The position numbers and the translations under genes were made by a program. A model generated the notes under the pieces. It was given only the letters and a program-made list of their open reading frames with translations. It searched no databases and was not told the origin of the DNA. Positions 20,883 to 29,123 of a stretch of DNA of 32,416 nucleotides are shown here, piece by piece. Location: positions 1-32,416 of the forward strand of contig NVSW01000004.1 in NCBI GenBank assembly GCA_002401365.1, written 5' to 3'. How positions within the stretch are numbered: position 1 is the first letter of the stretch; each line of letters starts with the position of its first letter. The DNA comes from Piscirickettsiaceae bacterium. Lineage in GTDB: Bacteria; Pseudomonadota; Gammaproteobacteria; Methylococcales; Cycloclasticaceae.

Positions 20883-21719
20883 ATGTATAAATATATAATT
20901 CATAAAAATGTGATTTCCGCTGAGTCGAGGTCGTTTATTCAATCTAATATGGGCGGTGTTACAAAGCAAGCAGAGGGATTTCATTATTTAGAAACCACTA
21001 ATAACTTAGCCCCGCAAGAGTTACAGAGCATTCGCCAACAATTGTCGTGTGACATAAATAACGTGCCAGATATGTTCGATGGCGCGGCAGTTGGGTTGCT
21101 AGTGACAGATATGGACTCAACCTTAATTTCTATTGAATGTATCGATGAAATTGCGGATATGTTGGGTATTAAGGCGCAAGTCTCAGTGATAACCGAGTCG
21201 GCAATGCGGGGTGAACTGGACTTTGCCCAATCGTTAACGCAACGTGTAGCATTGCTAAAAGGCTTGCCGGTTGAAAAGCTACAACAAGTATATGACGAGC
21301 GGCTAACACTTAACCCTGGTGCAGAGCAGCTTATCGACTACCTGAAACAACATTCAATAAAACTGGCTCTTGTTTCAGGTGGGTTTACTTTTTTTACCGA
21401 GAAACTAAAGTCAAGATTAGGCTTGGATTACACATTGGCAAATACTCTGGACGTAAAAGATGGGTGCCTGACAGGGCGAGTTGAAGGCGATATTATTGGC
21501 GCGCAAGCAAAAGCTGATTTATTGTTGAGCTTGTCGGCAGAGCTAGGGTTAACTAAACATCAGGTCGTTGCAATGGGTGATGGTGCCAATGATTTATTAA
21601 TGATGGATGAAGCCGGCCTGAGTGTCGCCTACCATGCAAAGCCAACAGTACAGGCTCAAACAGATGCTCAGATTAATGTTGGTGGCTTGAATACAGTGAT
21701 TGATTTGTTACAAGCATAA
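20883..21719 (+). CDS. serB: Phosphoserine phosphatase (HAD family)
   Basis: DMDSTLISIECIDEIADM, ALVSGGFTFFTEKLKSRLGLDYTLANTL, MGDGANDLLMM. Confidence 0.94.
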   Translation: MYKYIIHKNVISAESRSFIQSNMGGVTKQAEGFHYLETTNNLAPQELQSIRQQLSCDINNVPDMFDGAAVGLLVTDMDSTLISIECIDEIADMLGIKAQVSVITESAMRGELDFAQSLTQRVALLKGLPVEKLQQVYDERLTLNPGAEQLIDYLKQHSIKLALVSGGFTFFTEKLKSRLGLDYTLANTLDVKDGCLTGRVEGDIIGAQAKADLLLSLSAELGLTKHQVVAMGDGANDLLMMDEAGLSVAYHAKPTVQAQTDAQINVGGLNTVIDLLQA

Positions 21720-21723
21720 AGCC

Positions 21724-23730
21724 ATGTCGCGACCTTTATTATCAATTCAAGGCTTAAAAACCCAATTTAACCAATCCCCGAAGCCGGTAAAAGCGGTTGA
21801 TGGAGTAAGCCTTGATATCCACGAAGGTGAAACATTTGCATTGGTTGGCGAGTCGGGTTGTGGCAAGTCCGTTACGGCATTAACCGCTTTACGTTTACTA
21901 CCTAGCAATGCAGAGGTGACGGCAGGGCACGTTTTTTACAAAGGTATTGATCTGTTACGCTTACCAGAAATGGAGATGCGCAAGCATCGTGGAGCACGGA
22001 TTTCGATGATTTTTCAAGACCCGATGACGTCATTAAACCCGGTGATGAGTGTAGGTGAACAAATTGCAGAAGCGGTGTTAGCGCATGATAACGTTGTTGC
22101 TAGTGAGTTAAAAAATAGCGTCGTCCAATTGATCAAACAAGTCGGTATTGCAGACGCGCATACGCATTATGATAGCTTTCCACATCAGCTTTCTGGCGGC
22201 ATGAGACAACGGGTGCTTATTGCAATTGCTTTAGCTAGTGATCCAGATTTATTAATCGCAGACGAGCCAACAACCGCTTTAGACGTGACCATCCAGTCAC
22301 AAATATTGCAATTACTCAAAGACCTACAGCGTGAACGGGGTATGTCTCTATGGATTATCACTCATGATTTAGGCATTGTTTCGCAAATTGCCGATACCGT
22401 TGGCGTAATGTACGCCGGACAACTAGTAGAAGTGGCTTCTCGGGATACATTTTTTAAACGCCCATCTCACCCATATAGCCAACGATTGTTTGATGCCATC
22501 CCTAAAATGGATAGACGTGATAAAGCATTGGTTACCTTACCTGGTTTCGTGCCATCGTTATCAGAACCTTTTAAGGGTTGCCGGTTTGCAGACCGTTGTG
22601 AATTTAGCGAAGCAGCGTGTACGTCCAGTGACATCATCAGCTGGTTAGTGATTAATGAGCAACATAAAGTGAGATGTAGACGAGCAGCCGAGATCGACAT
22701 TACTGCGACCAATATTGCTGTGGACTCGTTCGATTTAAATAATATAGAGGGTCATAGCTTGTATGTTAATGATCTGAAAGTTCATTTCCCCATTAAAAAG
22801 GGTTTTTTAAAACGAACCGTTGGCCAAGTTAAGGCAGTTGATGGGATTAGTTTTGAATTGCAACCAGCTACAACAACCGCATTGGTTGGTGAGTCTGGCT
22901 GTGGCAAAACAACGTTAGCAAAGGCCTTGTTGCGGTTGTTACCCATTACGTCTGGGGAAATATTATATAAAGGTGAGGATTTAGCTACGGTAAAAGAACG
23001 AGACTTTCAGGTGCATCGGCAAGAACTACAAATCATTTTTCAGGACCCTTTTTCGTCGATGAATCCTAGAATGTTAGTGGCAGATATATTAGAAGAAGGC
23101 TTGCGTGCGCAGCAACCTAATTTAGATGATGCAAGCGTTTATCAGCGATGTAATGAACTACTGATAAAAGTAGGTTTGGATAGCAGTGTACGGTTGCGTT
23201 ACCCGCACGAGTTTTCAGGAGGGCAACGGCAGCGCTTATGTATTGCGCGTGCATTAGCGGTTGAACCTTCAATTATTGTTTGTGATGAACCAACAAGCGC
23301 GCTAGACGTTTCCGTACAGGCGCAAGTGTTGAATTTATTAAAAAAATTACAACATGAAAAAGGGCTAAGTTATTTATTCATTACCCATGACTTGTCTGTG
23401 GTGTCTTATATTGCAGATCAGGTTGCCGTTATGTATTTAGGGCGAATAGTTGAATACGGGTCGGTTGATGACGTGTTAAATAATCCAGCTCACCCCTATA
23501 CAAAAGCGTTAATAGAAGCGGTACCAAATTGGGATGAATCAGTTAGTAAAAAGGTTATCAAACTACCTGACAATATGCCATCACCCGCTGATCCACCGCA
23601 GGGCTGTCATTTTAATACCCGTTGTGCACAGGTGATGCCTGCTTGCAAAGAGGCTTACCCAGCAGCGGTCAACATCAGCAGTAGCCATCGAGTAAACTGT
23701 TTATTGTTTTCGACGGCTTCAGAAAAATAA
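21724..23730 (+). CDS. Fused duplicated ABC transporter ATP-binding protein (OppD-OppF type, YejF/GsiA-like)
   Basis: Two nucleotide-binding domains: two Walker A (GESGCGKS, GESGCGKT), two signatures (LSGGMRQR, FSGGQRQR), two oligopeptide C-terminal Cys regions. ORF listed from 21700; ATG at 21724 preferred. Confidence 0.95.
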   Translation: MSRPLLSIQGLKTQFNQSPKPVKAVDGVSLDIHEGETFALVGESGCGKSVTALTALRLLPSNAEVTAGHVFYKGIDLLRLPEMEMRKHRGARISMIFQDPMTSLNPVMSVGEQIAEAVLAHDNVVASELKNSVVQLIKQVGIADAHTHYDSFPHQLSGGMRQRVLIAIALASDPDLLIADEPTTALDVTIQSQILQLLKDLQRERGMSLWIITHDLGIVSQIADTVGVMYAGQLVEVASRDTFFKRPSHPYSQRLFDAIPKMDRRDKALVTLPGFVPSLSEPFKGCRFADRCEFSEAACTSSDIISWLVINEQHKVRCRRAAEIDITATNIAVDSFDLNNIEGHSLYVNDLKVHFPIKKGFLKRTVGQVKAVDGISFELQPATTTALVGESGCGKTTLAKALLRLLPITSGEILYKGEDLATVKERDFQVHRQELQIIFQDPFSSMNPRMLVADILEEGLRAQQPNLDDASVYQRCNELLIKVGLDSSVRLRYPHEFSGGQRQRLCIARALAVEPSIIVCDEPTSALDVSVQAQVLNLLKKLQHEKGLSYLFITHDLSVVSYIADQVAVMYLGRIVEYGSVDDVLNNPAHPYTKALIEAVPNWDESVSKKVIKLPDNMPSPADPPQGCHFNTRCAQVMPACKEAYPAAVNISSSHRVNCLLFSTASEK

Positions 23731-23731
23731 A

Positions 23732-25318
23732 TTAACTACGGGTTACATCCACAATGATTTTTAGCGTCCGCCCAGGTCTTAAGTACTTATTATTAAACGA
23801 ATTCCAGCGCCTTAAGTCCTTAATGCTAACCTTGAATCGTTTTGAAATTAAGTACAGCGAATCACCATTTCTAACGGTATATCTAATCGTCTGATTTTTA
23901 AACGTAGATTTGAAATTATCATGTGTAGATGTTCTTTGGTTGCGCTGCCATATCGTCAATTTTTGACCAATACGTAAGGTGTCTCTCGGGGCCATAGCAT
24001 TCCACCTAGCTAGTTGCCGTACAGTAACATGATGCTTTCTAGAAATAGTCCAAAAAGAATCACCACGTTTAACGTGGTAGGCTAATTTAAGACCACTTTT
24101 TTTCGCGTTAACAATAGCTTTTTTTCGCATAGGAGCACTATTTGTATATAGTGATTCTTGGTAGCTTGCTGTTGGAATAAGCAAAAATTTCCCCGCTCTT
24201 ATACGGTGGTTATTGATATGGTTTGTTTGTTCAATCAACTTAATAGGGGTGCGGTAATGTGCAGATATATGGCTGAGTGTTTCGCCTTGTTTTACTTTAT
24301 GACGTTGCCATTTGAGGCGTTGCTTATCAGGTAAAGCAGATAATTGTTGTTCAAAACGACTGGCTTTATCTACGGGCAATAATAAGTAGTGAGGCCCATT
24401 AGGGTCCGTTGCCCATTGGTTAAAAGCGGGGTTCAGTTTATACAAGGTTTCAATGTCGATACTTGCCAGCTCTGATGCACGTGCCAAATCTATTTGTTTT
24501 TGGGTATTAACTTTTGTGAAATAAGGTTCATTTGGGATGGCTAGTAAGTCAACATGGTATTGCTCAGCATGTGACAAAATGTGCGATATAGCGATCAGCT
24601 TAGGCACATAAAGTCGCGTTTCTTTATTGAGCTTTAATGACCAATAATCCGTTTTTTTACCGTGTTTTTTATTACGTCTGATAGCTTTGGAAATATTACC
24701 ACCGCCTGCGTTATATGCGGCTAGTCCCAAAAACCAATCACCACCAAAACGAGCTGTTAGCGAATCTAGGTAGTCTAGAGCTGCGTCGGTAGATGCAAGC
24801 ACATCACGTCGACCGTCATACCACCATGTTTGCTTGAGTCCAAATGACTTACCAGTGGAAGGGATAAATTGCCATAACCCAGCAGCTCGCCCGGGTGAGT
24901 AGGCGAAAGGGCGGTAGGCACTTTCAATAATGGGAAGCAAGGCAAATTCACCCGGTAAACCGCGTTTTTCGATTTCATTTACGATATGAAATAGGTAAGG
25001 CGCAGCGTTTTTTTGCACGCGCTCAATATATTCAGGGTGTTTGCGGTACCAATTTAATTCGTTTTGGATGCGCTTGTTATCGATATTAGAAAACTTATAC
25101 AGGGCAAATAAACGTTGCCAAACATTTTTGATCGGTAATGGTTGGCTATCAGTTTCTTGCGTTTCAATTATTGGATGTTGGACTTGGACGTTGACGAGCT
25201 TCTCCGTGAACCTAGTTTTTTCTACAGGTCTAAGCAGGGATGATGAACATGAAATAAGGAATAAAAAGTTGATCAATAAAAAAAACTTAATCGAGTTATT
25301 TGTGATTAAATGTGGCAT
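23732..25318 (-). CDS. mltD: Membrane-bound lytic murein transglycosylase D-type lipoprotein with three LysM repeats
   Basis: Lipobox FLISC; SLT domain LPIIESAYRPFAYSPGRAAGLWQFIPSTGKSFGLKQ...YNAGGGNISKAIRRN; three C-terminal LysM-like units (KQGETLSHIS, KRGDSFWTIS, RNGDSLYLIS). Confidence 0.94.
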   Translation of the reverse strand: MPHLITNNSIKFFLLINFLFLISCSSSLLRPVEKTRFTEKLVNVQVQHPIIETQETDSQPLPIKNVWQRLFALYKFSNIDNKRIQNELNWYRKHPEYIERVQKNAAPYLFHIVNEIEKRGLPGEFALLPIIESAYRPFAYSPGRAAGLWQFIPSTGKSFGLKQTWWYDGRRDVLASTDAALDYLDSLTARFGGDWFLGLAAYNAGGGNISKAIRRNKKHGKKTDYWSLKLNKETRLYVPKLIAISHILSHAEQYHVDLLAIPNEPYFTKVNTQKQIDLARASELASIDIETLYKLNPAFNQWATDPNGPHYLLLPVDKASRFEQQLSALPDKQRLKWQRHKVKQGETLSHISAHYRTPIKLIEQTNHINNHRIRAGKFLLIPTASYQESLYTNSAPMRKKAIVNAKKSGLKLAYHVKRGDSFWTISRKHHVTVRQLARWNAMAPRDTLRIGQKLTIWQRNQRTSTHDNFKSTFKNQTIRYTVRNGDSLYLISKRFKVSIKDLRRWNSFNNKYLRPGRTLKIIVDVTRS

Positions 25319-25375
25319 TCAGGTAAATTGATTTTTTGAATAGATTTGGTTAGATAATTATAGTTTGTTTATACG

Positions 25376-26164
25376 ATGACGCATGAAGAGAGTTCACATT
25401 TTGAGGGCCCAGTTGAACTACGTAACTGGTTTAATACGCCCATTGGTGAGGTATTTCGACATGCCGAATCTACATTATTAAGTGAAAAGCTGAGTGAAAA
25501 CTTCCGTGCCGAGGTTTTGCAGCTAGATTTTGTCGGTTGGGAAGATGAATTTCATGAAGCGATGCGCTTTGCGCACTATACGATTTTAGATAATCAAACA
25601 GCGGAACAAACTAAATACCCCCGAGTCGTGGGTGACGCATCTGGCTTGCCGATAGATACGCATAGTATTGACATCGTCATCATGCCGCATACGCTGGAAT
25701 TTGAAGATAACCCACATCAAGTCTTGCGAGAAGTTAGCAGAGTGCTTAAGCCAGAAGGGATCGTGTTATTAACGGGCTTTAACCCATGGGCGTTTTGGCA
25801 CGTGCCACGGTTTATTCCTAAAGTAAAACAAAGAACACCCTGGAATGGACGTTTCATTAGTCGCTATAGAGTGTTGGACTGGCTAAAACTATTGAACTTT
25901 GAAATCGAAGTAAGTCAAGGTTGTTGCCTTTTCCCTTTACATAAAAAGCGTAAAGATGGCTTACGTTATACAATGCTCGAAAAAGTGTTGGCGTGGCTAC
26001 CATTTATACCTGCAGCATATTTTGTCATGGGGGTAAAGCGGGTAACGAAGGGTACGTCTGTGTTTCAGTTCCAAAATTTAAAAGATAAGTTTGCCCCAAA
26101 ACCTATCGTAAAAGCATTAAACAAAACAATTCATGTTAAAAAAGAAAGTACACATTTACACTGA
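25376..26164 (+). CDS. Class I SAM-dependent methyltransferase (YafS-like)
   Basis: VVGDASGLPIDTHSIDIVIMPHTLEFEDNPHQVLREVSRVLKPEGIVLLTGFNPWAFWHV; divergent from mltD and upstream of rnhA. Confidence 0.87.
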   Translation: MTHEESSHFEGPVELRNWFNTPIGEVFRHAESTLLSEKLSENFRAEVLQLDFVGWEDEFHEAMRFAHYTILDNQTAEQTKYPRVVGDASGLPIDTHSIDIVIMPHTLEFEDNPHQVLREVSRVLKPEGIVLLTGFNPWAFWHVPRFIPKVKQRTPWNGRFISRYRVLDWLKLLNFEIEVSQGCCLFPLHKKRKDGLRYTMLEKVLAWLPFIPAAYFVMGVKRVTKGTSVFQFQNLKDKFAPKPIVKALNKTIHVKKESTHLH

Positions 26165-26570
26165 CGGTGCCTGCCGCGGAAATCCGGGTATTGGTGGTTG
26201 GGGAGCATCGTTACATTACAACGGTACCACTAAAGAGATCTATGGTGGAGAACAACTAACGACCAACAACAGAATGGAAATGACTGCTGTTATCAAGGCG
26301 CTTAGTTTGTTAAAAGAGCCCAGTAATTTAACCATTAACAGTGACTCTAAATATATTATTGATGGCATTAACCAATGGCTGCCGAATTGGAAAAAACGTA
26401 ACTGGAAAACAACCAGCAAAAAGCCAGTAAAAAACGTTGACCTGTGGCAACAAATGGATCAATTGTTACAACAGCACCAAGTCAATTGGGTTTGGGTAAA
26501 AGGGCACAGTGGAAACTTAGGCAATGAACGCGCCGATGAGTTAGCCAATATGGGCATAGACTCATTATAA
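26133..26570 (+). CDS. rnhA: Ribonuclease HI
   Basis: VHIYTDGACRGNPGIGGWGA, TTNNRMEMTAVIKAL, INSDSKYIIDGI, VKGHSGNLGNERADELA; overlaps the methyltransferase 3' end by 32 nt. Confidence 0.97.
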   Translation: MLKKKVHIYTDGACRGNPGIGGWGASLHYNGTTKEIYGGEQLTTNNRMEMTAVIKALSLLKEPSNLTINSDSKYIIDGINQWLPNWKKRNWKTTSKKPVKNVDLWQQMDQLLQQHQVNWVWVKGHSGNLGNERADELANMGIDSL

Positions 26571-26896
26571 TCAAGCGCTATGCTTTGGCTAAAAAATAAT
26601 TAATGCAAATCTTGATAAAGTTTAATTAATCGCTGTTGCAGCAAAATTAATTTTATTCTCATTTATGAAGAACCAAACAACAGCTGTTATGTTAACCGTC
26701 GGTTAGGCTAGGCGCATGTGTGCTAAATAAAGGCAAGGGTTTGGTGGCGTTTGCTGCTAAGCGATATTGTGTGCTATCGCGTGTATTGGAGTCCCACATG
26801 CTAAGTAATACCAACATTAATAGGTTGAATGTGTAGCCGAGTAAAGCTCATAATACATTAAGGTTATCAAACAAATTATAGTTGCGAGTATTGAGC

Positions 26897-27610
26897 ATGG
26901 CATCAAGAATCATCATTTTAGATACAGAAACGACGGGGCTTGAGCCCAAGCAAGGCCACCGGGTTATCGAAGTAGGGTGTGTTGAGCTCATTAATAGGCG
27001 TTTGACGGGTAATAATTTTCATTATTACTTAAACCCGCAGAGAGATATTGATGAGGGAGCTGTTGCTGTTCACGGCTTGACCAGTGAATTTCTTGCTGAA
27101 AAACCGTTGTATGAAGATATTGCAGAGGAACTGTACAACTACCTTAAAGGTTCGGAAGTGGTTATTCATAATGCCGCATTTGACGTAGGGTTCATCAATC
27201 ACGAATACCAACTAATGGGCTCTGAGCACATTGATATGGCGTCATGGTGTGAAGTAACAGACTCGTTATTCATGGCTAGAAAAATGTTTCCCGGGCAAAG
27301 GAATAGTTTAGACGCGCTTTGTAAACGCTATGAAATAGACAATAGTCAACGCCAATTGCATGGCGCATTGTTAGATGCTGAAATTTTAGCTGATGTCTAT
27401 TTGATGATGACAGGTGGGCAAAACTCATTATTTGCAGATGATACAATGGAAAACATTGTGTTCGAGCCAAAATTTTTAGACCGTAATAGGCCACGTTTAA
27501 CGGTGGTTAAAGCAAATGAAGAAGAGAGGTCTATGCATATTGAACGCTTGCAAGCGATTAAAAAAGCTGCTGGTGGAGAGTGTGTTTGGGATGCTTATAA
27601 AAATTCATAG
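26897..27610 (+). CDS. dnaQ: DNA polymerase III epsilon subunit (3'-5' exonuclease)
   Basis: IILDTETTGLEPKQGHRVIEVGCVE (ExoI), VIHNAAFDVGFI (ExoII), LHGALLDAEILADVY (ExoIII); ATG at 26897 preferred over TTG at 26882. Confidence 0.96.
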   Translation: MASRIIILDTETTGLEPKQGHRVIEVGCVELINRRLTGNNFHYYLNPQRDIDEGAVAVHGLTSEFLAEKPLYEDIAEELYNYLKGSEVVIHNAAFDVGFINHEYQLMGSEHIDMASWCEVTDSLFMARKMFPGQRNSLDALCKRYEIDNSQRQLHGALLDAEILADVYLMMTGGQNSLFADDTMENIVFEPKFLDRNRPRLTVVKANEEERSMHIERLQAIKKAAGGECVWDAYKNS

Positions 27611-27620
27611 GAAATTTAAT

Positions 27621-28238
27621 ATGATCAATAATTTGTTTAAAAAAATATTTATTTTATTACTTGTTCTCTGCTTAATGGCGCCCGTTATTAGCTATGCGAT
27701 AGATATAAAAACAACGGTAACGAACGATATGCTGAGCAAAAAGAAGCAATCTGATTCGAACAAGTATCTAACAGCAAAGCAAGCTTACGATGTTATAAAA
27801 ACGTACCCAGATGAGGTGATGTTTATCGACGTAAGAACGCCAGCAGAAATTGAATTTGTAGGCTGGACACCATTAGTTGACGCAGTGATTCCATATATGA
27901 CGAATGATCTTGATGAATGGAATGAGAAAAAACACCGTTATAAAAAAGTCATTAATGGTGATTTCCCAATAGTGTTTGAGGAACTGATGGAAACTAAAGG
28001 CTATAATAAAAACACACCTATTATTTTTATGTGTCGTTCTGGCACGCGTAGTTCTAAAGCGGCGTCCTTGGTAACAAAACTGGGTTATACACAAGCCTAC
28101 ACAGTAGTTGATGGCTTTGAAGGTGACAAGGCGAAAGAGGGTGCCGAGAAGGGACACCGTGTTATCAATGGATGGAAAAATAGTAAGCTGCCATGGGATT
28201 ATAAAGCGAATGGGCAGAAAATTTTATTTAACGAGTAA
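27621..28238 (+). CDS. Secreted rhodanese-like domain protein
   Basis: Signal peptide MINNLFKKIFILLLVLCLMAPVISYA; rhodanese loop FMCRSGTRSSKAASLV and FIDVRTPAE. ORF begins at 27516 inside dnaQ; ATG at 27621 preferred. Confidence 0.88.
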   Translation: MINNLFKKIFILLLVLCLMAPVISYAIDIKTTVTNDMLSKKKQSDSNKYLTAKQAYDVIKTYPDEVMFIDVRTPAEIEFVGWTPLVDAVIPYMTNDLDEWNEKKHRYKKVINGDFPIVFEELMETKGYNKNTPIIFMCRSGTRSSKAASLVTKLGYTQAYTVVDGFEGDKAKEGAEKGHRVINGWKNSKLPWDYKANGQKILFNE

Positions 28239-28244
28239 ATTAAT

Positions 28245-29063
28245 ATGATGAATAACCATTGGGACAATTATGCAAGTTGGGAAGAGGCAGAAAAAAGCTG
28301 GGATAAGCGTGCGAATGAACTAACGCAGAGCCAACCCATAAAACAATTAGTGAAGATTCCTAAGCTACCAGGAATTCGCCCGAAAACAAAAAAGAACCTG
28401 CGCTGGAAAGCATTAAATTACCTTGCTAAATACGATGAGGAAAAATTTTTCATTCGTTACTTTTTTTCTAATCCGTTAAAACACGGTTTTAATCTTATTC
28501 GTTCTTATCTAAAGCCACTCCCGTTTACCCGCGATAAAGACTTCTTTTTATACGGTCTAAAAGACGAAACAGAATTCAAAAGCATCTTGGCAAAAAAAGA
28601 CAGCTTATTGATAATAGGTTTTTCGTATTGTCATAAACCGTTCGAATGTCCATCTAAACGCTTTACTCAAGACTGTATTCACGATGTAACCAACCCTGTT
28701 TGTGGGCAATGTTTTATCGGTAAGTGTGTTCACAGCCTACCAGAAAAACGTGTGCTACCTGTCTTTATAACAACCGTGCATCAAATTGGTGAAATTATTG
28801 TAAAAGAAGTTAAAAAGCACCCAAAGTTAGAAATTACCTACCTTATTACTGCCTGTGAGATGACCCTGCAAATGTTTGGTGACTGGGCTAATATGATGAA
28901 TGTGCGTGGCTTAGGGGTGCGCTTAGATGGGCAAATTTGTAACACAATGAAAGCATTTGTTGCCTCCGAACACGGGATAAAGCCCGGTATGGCGGTGGTG
29001 TTGGATGACACCAAAAAGCGTATTCTTGATTTAATAAGATTCCGCCGAGAAATGGATATTTAG
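28245..29063 (+). CDS. Cys-rich protein of unknown function, possibly DUF116-like
   Basis: Cysteine cluster YC-HKPFE-C-PSKRFTQD-C-IHDVTNPV-CGQCFIGKC, then TACEMTLQMF...GLGVRLDGQICNT, resembling the recalled DUF116 Cys pattern; 6 nt downstream of the rhodanese gene. Confidence 0.65.
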   Translation: MMNNHWDNYASWEEAEKSWDKRANELTQSQPIKQLVKIPKLPGIRPKTKKNLRWKALNYLAKYDEEKFFIRYFFSNPLKHGFNLIRSYLKPLPFTRDKDFFLYGLKDETEFKSILAKKDSLLIIGFSYCHKPFECPSKRFTQDCIHDVTNPVCGQCFIGKCVHSLPEKRVLPVFITTVHQIGEIIVKEVKKHPKLEITYLITACEMTLQMFGDWANMMNVRGLGVRLDGQICNTMKAFVASEHGIKPGMAVVLDDTKKRILDLIRFRREMDI

Positions 29064-29123
29064 AGAAACGGTGGTCTTCATTTTTGCTAAAATACTGGCT
29101 TTTATAGAAGGCGCTTAACAGAA

